A stretch of DNA of 64,000 nt from Unio delphinus (Eukaryota; Mollusca; Bivalvia; Unionida; Unionidae), in assembly GCA_029339505.1 (NCBI GenBank), contig JAQISU010000057.1, positions 8,329,501-8,393,500 on the forward strand, written 5' to 3'. Under the pieces are notes generated by a model. It was not told the origin of the DNA. It did not search any database and saw only the letters and a program-made list of their open reading frames with translations. The position numbers and the translations under genes are program-made. How positions within the stretch are numbered: position 1 is the stretch's first letter; the number at the start of each line of letters is the position of its first letter. Shown piece after piece: positions 9,412 through 17,321 of this stretch.

Positions 9412-10389
9412 TTAATCGCTATGATACCCATTTGCTAACTCGTCAATGAAATCTCGATAGGTTTTGATATCCATGATACCGCCGGCAAATAACCGTCTAC
9501 AGATATCAGCTGCTTCATTAATTATTTCTGGAGAGTTATTTCCAGCTCGTTTTCCTCCGATGAGAACATCTAATCGTGATATATCATTGATAACACTATC
9601 AGGACAAATGTTTCCAATCCTTGGATTTCCTAATCCACTTCCGCTATAACCAGCTGCTTCATCTAGTTTTTCTAAATCCGTAGTTTGTAAATAATCATCA
9701 TCATCATCATCATCAGGTGGTAGTTGTTGTTTTTTTTGTCTTCTTGTTTGTCTACGTGTTGGTGTTTGACGTTTTAGTTCTTGCCGTTCTTCTATTTCTC
9801 GTTGTCGCTCTTCTATTTGTTCTCTTTTATAATAACTAATTCCCTTTTTAAATTCCTTGTATCCTATCTCATCCTTATTCAAACGACCAATCCCTTTATT
9901 TAGTTTATACAAATTATCAAACCAATCATTACTTGATATTCTATCATTCTTATACTCGTCCTTTAAAAAATCTTTTTTTGAATTATAGCTTTGAGCAGCA
10001 AAATTACCAAAGGCTTGATAATCCTTTGATTTCAATAAACTAGGTTTTTTTATTAATATTTTAGCATGATCAGTAAATTTATTCAACAGAGAAACAGTCG
10101 TTTTTTTCGGATCAGTTTTTTCAGTTTGTTCAGTTTTCGCTGCTAGTTTTTCAAGCTCACCAATAACAGATTTCCCCGTCTCGGGACCATCTCCCAGTAA
10201 AGCACGCTCTACCCCTTTCGTTGCTGTGGTTACTGGTTTAAACAACTCTTCAGACCCCAGAGCAAAATCAGTTTGTAAACCCTGTCGTTGTTGCAGTTTA
10301 TTTCTTACAGAGTCACGAATTGGTACAAATCTCCTGATTGCATCCAGTCGTTCACGAGCCAATCGGGTTGTTAATGCTTCATTGACCAT
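9412..10389 (-). CDS. Conserved Polinton structural/scaffold-like protein
   Basis: A 325-residue hydrophilic protein from the ATG at 10389. An ATG at 10473 would add 28 residues, but these lie in a 130-bp tandem repeat and beyond the TTTTCAATTGT box at 10410..10420, so I prefer the shorter form. Residues ~1-35 are a basic amphipathic helix (LARERLDAIRRF). The middle is charged, with an Arg/Glu/Gln coiled-coil-like stretch, then a run of eight aspartates, then YSGSGLGN. The C-terminal ~60 residues form the best-conserved part (LIGGKRAGNNSPEIINE...IMDIKTYRDF), a pattern I associate with animal Polintons. L-I-G-G-K fits the type I adenain consensus. Enzyme function is not evident; scaffolding or core packing is a guess. 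Confidence 0.65.
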   Translation of the reverse strand: MVNEALTTRLARERLDAIRRFVPIRDSVRNKLQQRQGLQTDFALGSEELFKPVTTATKGVERALLGDGPETGKSVIGELEKLAAKTEQTEKTDPKKTTVSLLNKFTDHAKILIKKPSLLKSKDYQAFGNFAAQSYNSKKDFLKDEYKNDRISSNDWFDNLYKLNKGIGRLNKDEIGYKEFKKGISYYKREQIEERQREIEERQELKRQTPTRRQTRRQKKQQLPPDDDDDDDYLQTTDLEKLDEAAGYSGSGLGNPRIGNICPDSVINDISRLDVLIGGKRAGNNSPEIINEAADICRRLFAGGIMDIKTYRDFIDELANGYHSD

Positions 10390-10409
10390 TATTTGAAATC
10401 GCAAACTAT

Positions 10410-10420
10410 TTTTCAATTGT
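10410..10420 (-). promoter_or_regulatory. Shared upstream box (TTTTCAATTGT on the plus strand)
   Basis: Third copy, 21-31 nt upstream of the ATG at 10389. The constant spacing helps decide the start of the 325-residue protein. Confidence 0.5.
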
Positions 10421-10427
10421 AAAACAC

Positions 10428-10690
10428 TTTCTCCACTTTTTTGACATGTCAGATGATTTTTTAACGCAGTCATGGAAGAGTTATTTCATCCTATAACAGC
10501 TTCTATCAATGATGGGGAAAGTCACATAATTGTATATAAAATAAATAATACTGACAGTTTCCTCACTTTTGTTACATGTCGGATGATTTTTTATATGGTC
10601 ATGGAAGTGTTATTTCATCGTGAGACACCTTCTATCAGTGATGTTGAAAGTATCAAAATTGTATATAAATAAAATAATACTGATAGTTTC
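10428..10690. repeat. 130-bp tandem duplication upstream of a virion gene
   Basis: Two diverged copies, 10428-10557 and 10558-10690, share ACATGTC, GGATGATTTTTTA, TCATGGAAG, GTTATTTCATC, CTTCTATCA and ATTGTATATAAA in the same order with a 130-bp period. The short open frame on the plus strand here is a by-product. The copies lie between the accessory and virion modules and may hold regulatory sites. Confidence 0.8.
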
Positions 10691-10803
10691 AACATTCTAG
10701 TTTTGACCAATCTGACACATCGTCCATCGATTTTGACACCCTTTGAGGGTCGGCTAAAAAAAATGATATGGTCGGGTAATCAAAAAATGATATGGTCGGG
10801 CAA
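10691..10803. other. Short intergenic spacer with a 24-bp direct repeat
   Basis: Contains AAAATGATATGGTCGGGTAATC followed at once by a second copy ending GGGCAATC (about 10758-10806). No coding signal is visible. It sits just after the stop of the minus-strand 133-residue frame, so a 3'-end or transcription boundary role is possible. Confidence 0.4.
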
Positions 10804-11205
10804 TCAAAACTGTTCATTTTCTTGAATTAATGCTCGTAGGTTTCTAATTTTAGAGTTGACTTCTTTTTTCAATTCGTATTCGTTACCTAATTCTTTTCGT
10901 ATTCCCTCTACGATAGTATACAACGGAACGAACACACTGATGTCACTGGAAAATGAAAGAGAGTCTTTAATAGAATTCTGAATTTTTTTGATGAGTGCAT
11001 ATTTCTTGGGTAGCATATATTTATTGTTGTTAACCCCGTATTCTATATCCTGAAAATCAGACACAATTTGGTCAGGATTTAATCCATCTGATAGTTTGAT
11101 ATCCTGATTTTTCAATTTTGCTATTTCAACTATGATGCTATTCATGTTTTCAGAATTCATTATTCTATAAGTATGACATATCTCTAATTGGAAATTATGA
11201 CGCAT
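10804..11205 (-). CDS. Hypothetical protein of the accessory module
   Basis: A 133-residue frame I do not recognise. It is hydrophilic and mainly helical in character: a Lys/Glu/Asn-rich N-terminus, a PKKYALIKKIQNSIKDSL stretch, a more hydrophobic FVPLYTIVEGI segment and a charged C-terminal helix. No Cys/His cluster, signal peptide or membrane helix is visible. The first ATG overlaps the stop of the upstream HNH gene by one base on the coding strand (TAATG). An internal ATG at residue 16 (11160) is a reasonable alternative. Its place between the endonuclease and the virion module suggests a small regulatory or accessory protein, without direct evidence. Confidence 0.5.
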   Translation of the reverse strand: MRHNFQLEICHTYRIMNSENMNSIIVEIAKLKNQDIKLSDGLNPDQIVSDFQDIEYGVNNNKYMLPKKYALIKKIQNSIKDSLSFSSDISVFVPLYTIVEGIRKELGNEYELKKEVNSKIRNLRALIQENEQF

Positions 11206-11711
11206 TAGACATAACTAAATTGAACTTTTTGTCCCGTCTTTTTTGAAATAGCCGATCGATAAATCCCCTCTGCAACGAATCGTACAGAAGTCGGACAGAT
11301 ATTGAAATATTTTCCGGCTTCATTCATAGATGAAAATATTTTTTCTTCATTAGTTATTGTATTCAAAGATGTCACAGGTCTCTTCCCAACCGTTTTGCAA
11401 GTGCCAGTCTTTCCTTGTTTGGAATTCTCACTCAGTGTGATAGCCTGCAGATTGGATACAGAATTATTCTTTGGATTAGAATCCTTGTGATAAATAACAA
11501 AACCATCTTTGATCAATCCATTAAAACATTCAAATACGAAACGATGAATGAGATAATTTTTCGTTTCTTTTCCTCCGCCAACAGTAAACCTCAAATACCC
11601 TTGATTAGTCACAAAACCAACTGATTTTTTCAGTCTACGGTTTCTGACAGTACCATCACTGGATGCTTCATATTTTGTAATCACTGGATGTGGTCTGAAT
11701 TCTTGGTCCAT
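11205..11711 (-). CDS. NUMOD/HNH homing-type endonuclease
   Basis: A 168-residue predicted DNA endonuclease of the NUMOD4-HNH-NUMOD1 type known from phages, giant viruses and mobile introns. Residues ~8-45 fit the NUMOD4 pattern (YEASSDGTVRNRR). Residues ~55-93 fit the HNH core: IHRFVFECFNG, then YHKDSNPKNNSVSNLQAIT with the His-x-Asp and Asn-Asn-x-x-x-Asn-Leu elements. Residues ~115-150 resemble a NUMOD1 helix-turn-helix (FSSMNEAGKYFNI). It lies 10 nt after the Cys-rich gene and abuts the next frame. Such enzymes usually nick or cut specific sites and spread as passengers. Whether it serves the element (for example end processing) or is a free rider cannot be told. The frame is intact. Confidence 0.8.
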   Translation of the reverse strand: MDQEFRPHPVITKYEASSDGTVRNRRLKKSVGFVTNQGYLRFTVGGGKETKNYLIHRFVFECFNGLIKDGFVIYHKDSNPKNNSVSNLQAITLSENSKQGKTGTCKTVGKRPVTSLNTITNEEKIFSSMNEAGKYFNICPTSVRFVAEGIYRSAISKKTGQKVQFSYV

Positions 11712-11721
11712 ATATACTATT

Positions 11722-12117
11722 CTATTGTTTGTCTAATTCAGTGTTTGGTTCAATAATTACATCACTGGAAAATCTTTCGATATAGTCTTGCGGGGTTCTT
11801 ATGATTTTATCCTTGATTTTGTCAGGGTCAAGGGCCTTTTCAGGGTCATAATTTCTGATAGATTGTCCATTTTTTATTCTTTTATCATAATAACGCTTCA
11901 ATTCCCTATATCGCTTACCACCACAATCACTACACAATTGTGATCTTCCCTTAACCCCAACCCCACATCGAATACAGGGTAACGGACCAAGACTTCCACG
12001 TCGAAAACTTTGCATATGATACCTACAGTACTCATTTTTTCTGCATGATTTGTTACACGGGGTTACATTTCCCATCATGAGCCATTTGCAGTGATTCATT
12101 ATACATAAAACTTTCAT
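11722..12117 (-). CDS. Cys-rich zinc-binding protein
   Basis: A 131-residue protein. Its N-terminal half carries a dense Cys/His set: HCKW, then PCNKSC, EYCRYH, PCIRCG and LCSDCG, enough for at least two zinc sites. The first part (C-x-G-x-x-x-x-C...C-R-Y-H) resembles a small Cys-His finger found in large DNA viruses and Polintons. The second (CIRCGVGVKGRSQLCSDCG) is a treble-clef or ribbon-like knuckle. The C-terminal half is charged and contains no motif I know. The start could be the ATG at 12117 or, seven codons later, at 12099. It is transcribed divergently from the polymerase gene, with only 24 bp between the first ATGs, so a shared promoter is likely. Nucleic-acid binding is inference. 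Confidence 0.65.
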   Translation of the reverse strand: MKVLCIMNHCKWLMMGNVTPCNKSCRKNEYCRYHMQSFRRGSLGPLPCIRCGVGVKGRSQLCSDCGGKRYRELKRYYDKRIKNGQSIRNYDPEKALDPDKIKDKIIRTPQDYIERFSSDVIIEPNTELDKQ

Positions 12118-12141
12118 TTAAATGTTTGTTTTGTATATAGC
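12118..12141. promoter_or_regulatory. Compact bidirectional promoter region
   Basis: Only 24 bp separate the ATGs of the minus-strand Cys-rich gene and the plus-strand polymerase gene. The gap is AT-rich and includes TTGTATATAG, a TATA-like sequence about 10 nt before the polymerase ATG. It may act as an initiator for both sides. Confidence 0.35.
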
Positions 12142-15100
12142 ATGAAGGAGTTCAAGAGATTGACTTCGACAAATGCTAAATTCAATGCTGATAGAGAGTT
12201 CAAGAGATTATTGAAAATCAATCCTAGATTTAATCTCGATAGACCAAATAAACGTCAAAAACGTCCAAGAGACGGAAACATGAAAGAATTCAAGAGATTA
12301 TTGAAAATCAATCCTAGATTTAATCTCGATCGACCAAAAAAACGTCCAATAGACGGAAACAAACGTAACAAACGTCCAAGAGACGGAAACATGAAAGAGT
12401 TTAAGAGATTATTGAAAATCAATCCTAAATTTAATATCGATAGACCCAAAAAGCGTAACAAACGCACAATAGACGGAAACATGAAAGAGTTTAAGAGATT
12501 ATTAAAAATCAATCCTAGATTTAATCGCGATAGACCCAAAAAACGTAACAAACGTCCAAGAGACGGAAACATGAGATCATCATGGAAGGATGCTCAATTC
12601 AATCTTGATATAGTTTCTAATACACCCAAGAATAAAATTCTTGATAAACCCATCAGAGACTGTTTTAATGAATTCAAGCGTGATGGAGCATCTTATTGTT
12701 GGTCAACATTTCGAATTGATGGTGTTGTTGACGCTACCATGAATGATGAAAAGGCAGCAGCGATCATTTCACGTGTTGGGGAAAAAAGTCATTTTTTCCG
12801 AATCAAATTCGTTATCCGTGAGAATGGCAAATGGATTATTAAGGATAAATTTGAACCCATTCTCAAGGGCAAAAAAACTATCACCGTGAATCAGGATTCC
12901 AAACCGGGAATTTTGACCGGAATTGATAAACCCTACTACGAAAGATCTTATCCTGTCACAGCAGTTGTTTACGGGATCTATCCGCTCAATGAAAAACCTG
13001 ATATTTCAAAACTAGCACCCATGAAATATTCGACAGGGCTCAATTGTGTAGCAGAACGAATAATAGAACACTTCACAAATGCATCCCGGGGGAATAAACT
13101 AACTGATCTAAGACGAAAAAAAATAACCGAGTGGGAATTAACGGTAAAAGAGCATGGAGCAACAATTCAGGATATAGCCAAATTAGAAACATCATTGAGA
13201 TTTCCAATATCGGTAAGAACAATCACCGGTGAAGTATTATACGAATCGAAATATCAATCAAAAGGAACCCCCATTGAAATTATTGATCATAACGCGCACG
13301 CGTGGTCATCTGCAGTAACAATATTTCCACGGGATAGAACCGTAAAATATCTATCCCCAGCAGGGTTGGGACCTGAAGAATGTTTTACCGAGCAGAAATT
13401 ATTTGATGCTATTTACCATTTGAGTAAAAACGATCCTGTGTCAGCGTGGCTATTTCATAGTAATTCAGACGAAGAATGCAGATTTGATCAGTTTGTAAGG
13501 CCCAACGGAGAATTGTACCGTACTGAAGAACTGCAGAATCAAATGAAACAACTAGCTAGTGAGTTTTCTGAGGACGGAGAAGAAGACGATCAATTATTAG
13601 CAAACTGTTTTACAGTAACATCCATTGCAGCACATTTTGCTAGAAAGAAAAACGCGTGGAAACCAACACGAAGTGAGTTTTTATCAGATGTCAAATTGTC
13701 CTGTCTTGAATACAGCCACGGCGGATTATGGAACACAAAATACACCTCTGATTCCGTTATTTCAGTTGATATGATTGCGTGTTATCCAGGAAGTTTTCTT
13801 GGGTATGGAGAATGCGAGAAATATTTCAAACGATTTGGACACCCTACACACGAAATGACCCGTGTTGCTATTAATGGACCACTTCCTGATTTTGATTTAA
13901 CCGGATTCGCTTGTGTGGTATCATTTGAAATGGCTGAAGGACTTCATCCGTGTAGTTATCTTTGGATTGGTAAACACATGTCTGAAAAACACTGGATGCC
14001 AATAGTGTTGTTACGGTATATGCTTGATTGTAAAATGTTAAAATCATTAATTGTCAGTGAAGCAATTATATCCTATCGGGCACAGAAATCAGTCTGGTTA
14101 CCACAACCTGATCTAGAAAAAATAATTAGCGAAGAGCGAAAACTGTTTCCTGATTTTAATGAACAACAAATCATGGATTGGTCCAGACAGTTATTTGAAA
14201 TCAGAAACAATGAAGCAAAAAATCTTGGACGAAGAATAATCGGTAAATTTACCCAAGGTGGCAAAGATGATAATACGAAATATTCTTCACGATTGATTAT
14301 AGACAACGCTGAATACGATTTTGTAATGGCGGATTTAACGAATAAGGGCTTATATGTCAATCGTAAGGACGCATTTATGTCCGATGGAACCAAATTGGGT
14401 ACAATTGTTACCTACAATGATGGATACCATCCGCAGTACACACACTTAAGAGCTTCTATGCTCGGTTATGCTTCTATCAATCTGTTTTCAATGATCAATA
14501 GATTTCCTACCACCGCAGTTAGAGTTGCTACTGACTCATTTTACATAAATAGCAAAATGGCTGATTTTAAGGCTACTGTCAACGAGAAATGGGGATCATG
14601 GAGAATTAAGAAAGAAATGATTCATGATTATATTCAATCAGCAGATGTTACCATTGAAAATAATTACTTAGAAAGCAATCAGTGTTCAGAATTTTCTAGT
14701 GCACCACCGATTTCTGATCCAATATGCCTGTATAAAACAGTTTATTTAAACGGTTGTGGCGGGTCAGGAAAAACAACCCGGGTAATTGAGTTATTCCGTC
14801 GTGGAAACGCTAGCGTTTCTAACATGATTGTGCTAACACCAACTCATAGACTTGCAAGAGAAATGATACAGAGAGGGGTAAATGCTTGCACTTATCACAG
14901 CTTTTTCCGATGGAAGGGAGATAAATGGACTCCTGAGCGCATGGGAGAGAAATTTATTCCTGAAATAATCATTTGGGATGAAATAGACACAGTGTCAGAA
15001 GATGTCTTAAAAATATTTCTTGAGTGGTTGTTATTGAAGAATACAAAAATCGTTATGTGCGGTGATCACGGCCAACCTCCACCATTTGTCGGTGCATCTC

Positions 15101-16017
15101 CCCATGAATGGCTAAAGGGTTTTGTAGACTATTATGAAGAAATTGATACTGATCATAGATCACTTGATAATGAATTAAAAGAATTGAAGAAACTAATTAG
15201 ATTGCAACCGGATAGAATCCAGTGTGAAATAACCCGTGAAATAATTTCGGAAACTCCCATGAATGAGTTTTGGGAAGCGTGGAGACCAAACGATTTAATC
15301 ATTGCAAGTAGAAAAATAGTCAGGGACACACTTCAGATGAAGTTATTTGAATTGCATAAACAAAAATTTGCAACACTTCCAGTGCCTCTTTGTTATAGGC
15401 CATCGGATACGCGAAAACAGAACATCGAAGTTGATATTCCAGGACAAAGTGAAAAACAGAATTTAGTATTAAATGATATTGTGCTGGTTGATATCAATGT
15501 TGTTGAAGATGCATTGCGTGCTAATAAATCCCCGTGGACGCTAGGTTATGCAGCAACAATACACTCTTCACAGGGATTGACTATATCGGATACAACTCTT
15601 TGGATGGTAGATAATCGCATAGAATGGTCGAATTTAGTCTATCTCGCAGTGTCTAGAGTACGAAAAATAAATCAACTTCGAAGAATTGTCGTTGGCGAAG
15701 CCAGTGGAGATGATGAAATCATTGGTGATGATAATGACACCACAATAGATGATATTATTGATAAAAAACTCTCCGGTTACAAACAACAGGACAAAAAAAA
15801 ACAACGAGAATTTGATATTGATGCTGAATTAATAATCACTTTGAAGAAACAACAGAATAATCACTGCGCGAGTTGCAATTGTATAATGCGTTGGCAGTAT
15901 TCGGATAAGGATCCTCGCCAATTCACCGTGGACAGAAAAAATAACAATCTCGGTCATGTCAGAAATAATGTGATGTTGACTTGTCTTGAGTGCAATAGAC
16001 GCAAGGGTGCTAGTTAA
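12142..16017 (+). CDS. DNA polymerase B-SF1 helicase-HNH fusion protein
   Basis: Replication protein of 1291 residues that joins three enzyme modules. Residues 1-145 are tandem basic repeats (EFKRLLKINPRFN...). Residues ~390-820 hold a divergent family B polymerase: motif A with Asp543 in SVDMIACYPGSF, a motif B-like IIGKFTQGG (699-707), THLRASMLGYASINL, and motif C as RVATDSFYI with Asp798. The first Asp of the usual DTDS is Ala here. Residues ~865-1180 form an SF1 helicase: Walker A GCGGSGKT (871-878), TPTHRLA, Walker B IIIWDEID with Asp946-Glu947, GDHGQPPP and motif V-like ATIHSSQGLTI. Residues ~1240-1290 form a Cys-rich HNH nuclease (CASC, FTVDR, GHVRNN, CLECN). I cannot place a 3'-5' exonuclease. 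It is the only plus-strand gene in the centre and its stop overlaps the convergent integrase stop by 8 nt. I recall the same fusion in invertebrate and arbuscular-fungal genomes. Confidence 0.9.
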   Translation: MKEFKRLTSTNAKFNADREFKRLLKINPRFNLDRPNKRQKRPRDGNMKEFKRLLKINPRFNLDRPKKRPIDGNKRNKRPRDGNMKEFKRLLKINPKFNIDRPKKRNKRTIDGNMKEFKRLLKINPRFNRDRPKKRNKRPRDGNMRSSWKDAQFNLDIVSNTPKNKILDKPIRDCFNEFKRDGASYCWSTFRIDGVVDATMNDEKAAAIISRVGEKSHFFRIKFVIRENGKWIIKDKFEPILKGKKTITVNQDSKPGILTGIDKPYYERSYPVTAVVYGIYPLNEKPDISKLAPMKYSTGLNCVAERIIEHFTNASRGNKLTDLRRKKITEWELTVKEHGATIQDIAKLETSLRFPISVRTITGEVLYESKYQSKGTPIEIIDHNAHAWSSAVTIFPRDRTVKYLSPAGLGPEECFTEQKLFDAIYHLSKNDPVSAWLFHSNSDEECRFDQFVRPNGELYRTEELQNQMKQLASEFSEDGEEDDQLLANCFTVTSIAAHFARKKNAWKPTRSEFLSDVKLSCLEYSHGGLWNTKYTSDSVISVDMIACYPGSFLGYGECEKYFKRFGHPTHEMTRVAINGPLPDFDLTGFACVVSFEMAEGLHPCSYLWIGKHMSEKHWMPIVLLRYMLDCKMLKSLIVSEAIISYRAQKSVWLPQPDLEKIISEERKLFPDFNEQQIMDWSRQLFEIRNNEAKNLGRRIIGKFTQGGKDDNTKYSSRLIIDNAEYDFVMADLTNKGLYVNRKDAFMSDGTKLGTIVTYNDGYHPQYTHLRASMLGYASINLFSMINRFPTTAVRVATDSFYINSKMADFKATVNEKWGSWRIKKEMIHDYIQSADVTIENNYLESNQCSEFSSAPPISDPICLYKTVYLNGCGGSGKTTRVIELFRRGNASVSNMIVLTPTHRLAREMIQRGVNACTYHSFFRWKGDKWTPERMGEKFIPEIIIWDEIDTVSEDVLKIFLEWLLLKNTKIVMCGDHGQPPPFVGASPHEWLKGFVDYYEEIDTDHRSLDNELKELKKLIRLQPDRIQCEITREIISETPMNEFWEAWRPNDLIIASRKIVRDTLQMKLFELHKQKFATLPVPLCYRPSDTRKQNIEVDIPGQSEKQNLVLNDIVLVDINVVEDALRANKSPWTLGYAATIHSSQGLTISDTTLWMVDNRIEWSNLVYLAVSRVRKINQLRRIVVGEASGDDEIIGDDNDTTIDDIIDKKLSGYKQQDKKKQREFDIDAELIITLKKQQNNHCASCNCIMRWQYSDKDPRQFTVDRKNNNLGHVRNNVMLTCLECNRRKGAS
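12199..12570 (+). repeat. In-frame tandem repeats encoding a basic N-terminus
   Basis: Four close copies of a 90-111 nt unit encoding EFKRLLKINPRFNLDRP followed by Lys/Arg-rich KKRNKRPRDGN, preceded by one degenerate copy (12142-12195). The units differ in length by multiples of three, so the frame is kept. Confidence 0.9.
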
Positions 16018-16954
16018 GCCCATGGGGTGGCAATTGAGTATCCTCGGGTATCACTTGTAATTGTTGTCTAGTAAAACCCCGTTGAGGGGCAGTTGAATCC
16101 AGTTTATAGATTGGAGGTCTACCCGTAGATCGTGTTATACTAGATATCTTATGCGTAGTGACGCTCCAAATAGGATCAGTAGCCCTTTTTGTACCACCCT
16201 CAAGCTCTCCTGGTTCGTATAAGTACCTCACAATGACATTACTACCAAGAATTGGTTCTTTGAAATCTTTTTGTGGTTTTTCAGGTATCGACTTCTTTTT
16301 AATCGCGTTGATAGGTTTCATGTTGATGGTTCTAGTAATCTCGTTATTCAGTGCGGTAACTACACCTGGTAATCTCTTAACCCATTCACGGGATCTTTTT
16401 TCTTGGATGAATTCTTTTGCATATTGATATCCAAATAACCGCTCAGCAAGGGTTTTATTAAACCGTTCTACAATGGCCTGATCACGATGCAGTGCAGTAT
16501 GCCCTCGTCTGATAGCGACATTGTGATATTTCATTGTAGATAACACTGCACCCTGAAATTCCTTGCCCGGGTCAACTTGTAACAGATTTGGCCAGTGCAA
16601 AGGACCTCGTCGATAAATTCTTTCAAATGCAGAAGCGACTTCAGTGGCCGATTTTGTTTTTAACGGTTCTGCTTCTTTGTATCGACTTGCAATATCAACT
16701 ACAGTTAACGCATATTTGTAACCACGATCATGTGGCAGAAATAATAGATCAGCCTGATGAACTTCATTGGGTCCGGTTACATCAAAATGCGAGAATTGAA
16801 TTTGTTTAGGCGGTGGTAGATAAATTTGCCATAGTGCCTGTTTGGATAACCAATGAGCCGCAGTGGTTTTTTTCACTTTTGCGGCGCTAGCGAGTTTACT
16901 GATTGCAGCGTTACCCCTCCAGTATCCTCTTGGGGAATAATAAATAGATTCCAT
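16010..16954 (-). CDS. Retroviral-type DDE integrase (Polinton INT)
   Basis: Integrase expected to insert the linear element into host DNA. The start I prefer is the ATG at 16954, giving 314 residues; the frame stays open upstream but only to a GTG. The N-terminal helical part (KVKKTTAAHWLSKQALWQIYLPPPK) matches the Polinton type rather than a clear HHCC zinc finger. The catalytic core has Asp69 (HQADLLFL), Asp128 (LLQVDPGKEF) and Glu163 (QAIVERFNK), with 34 residues between the last two by my count. The C-terminal ~80 residues (ATDPIWSVTTHKI...YKLDSTAPQRGFTRQQL) form an SH3/chromo-like tail seen in Polinton integrases. The ATG is 7 nt after the stop of the phospholipase-like frame. The frame is intact. 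A 5-bp target duplication fits integrase chemistry. Confidence 0.93.
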   Translation of the reverse strand: MESIYYSPRGYWRGNAAISKLASAAKVKKTTAAHWLSKQALWQIYLPPPKQIQFSHFDVTGPNEVHQADLLFLPHDRGYKYALTVVDIASRYKEAEPLKTKSATEVASAFERIYRRGPLHWPNLLQVDPGKEFQGAVLSTMKYHNVAIRRGHTALHRDQAIVERFNKTLAERLFGYQYAKEFIQEKRSREWVKRLPGVVTALNNEITRTINMKPINAIKKKSIPEKPQKDFKEPILGSNVIVRYLYEPGELEGGTKRATDPIWSVTTHKISSITRSTGRPPIYKLDSTAPQRGFTRQQLQVIPEDTQLPPHGLN

Positions 16955-16961
16955 GTTGCTA

Positions 16962-17321
16962 TTAATTACCAGCACCTAACATCAATTTACTTTTCATAGC
17001 CGATTTTATCAAAAATGAAGCCAATTTTTCTTTGAAGGATTGATCAGTGATAGAATTCAACGCATGAATTAATTTCACATCTGCTAGATGCCTGTGTTGC
17101 AAATTGCTGCTTTTATAAGCAACATCATGAAGGTGACAGGCCTTATCAATAGCGTTTATTGGTTCCTCACCGGGTCGGGGCTGATTTTGATCATTGAGTC
17201 TGATATCAAGTCTTGTTCCCGGTCCACAATAACTATACCCTGGAAGGTGTTTTTCTCCGGGGTATTTTGCCCATGGGGTTCCAGGGAGTTTTGCTAATTT
17301 GGCAGCGATATCACCTCCTCG
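16962..17321 (-). CDS. Phospholipase A2-like domain (parvovirus VP1 type), no own start codon
   Basis: A 119-codon frame on the minus strand with a parvovirus-type phospholipase A2 signature: the Ca-loop GYSYCGPGT (Gly33, Gly35), an Asn/Pro-rich linker, then INAIDKACHLHDVAY with the His65-Asp66 catalytic pair. In parvoviruses this domain helps the particle escape endosomes; a similar role here is inference. The frame has no ATG before the active site; the only Met codons are in the last 11 residues. Upstream it stays open only to a TAA near 17355. It lies in the -1 frame of the zinc-ribbon gene and begins right after the slippery heptamer A AAA AAC (17327..17321, minus strand). The simplest reading is expression as a zinc-ribbon-PLA2 product by -1 ribosomal frameshifting. 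Splicing or non-AUG initiation are alternatives. Confidence 0.75.
   Translation of the reverse strand, partial: RGGDIAAKLAKLPGTPWAKYPGEKHLPGYSYCGPGTRLDIRLNDQNQPRPGEEPINAIDKACHLHDVAYKSSNLQHRHLADVKLIHALNSITDQSFKEKLASFLIKSAMKSKLMLGAGN

Noticed and set aside
10472..10672. 66-codon plus-strand frame with an internal repeat
   Set aside because: It is the 130-bp tandem duplication read through; no domain.
12255..12572. 105-codon minus-strand frame under the polymerase N-terminus
   Set aside because: Antisense shadow of the in-frame tandem repeats.
16158..16427. Plus-strand frame opposite the integrase
   Set aside because: Antisense shadow; the minus strand carries clear catalytic motifs.
16955..16975. 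GTG start of the integrase at 16975
   Set aside because: Eukaryotic or viral context favours the ATG at 16954, which comes just after the upstream stop; the extra residues look non-conserved.
17088..17297. Plus-strand 69-codon frame
   Set aside because: Antisense shadow of the phospholipase A2-like frame.
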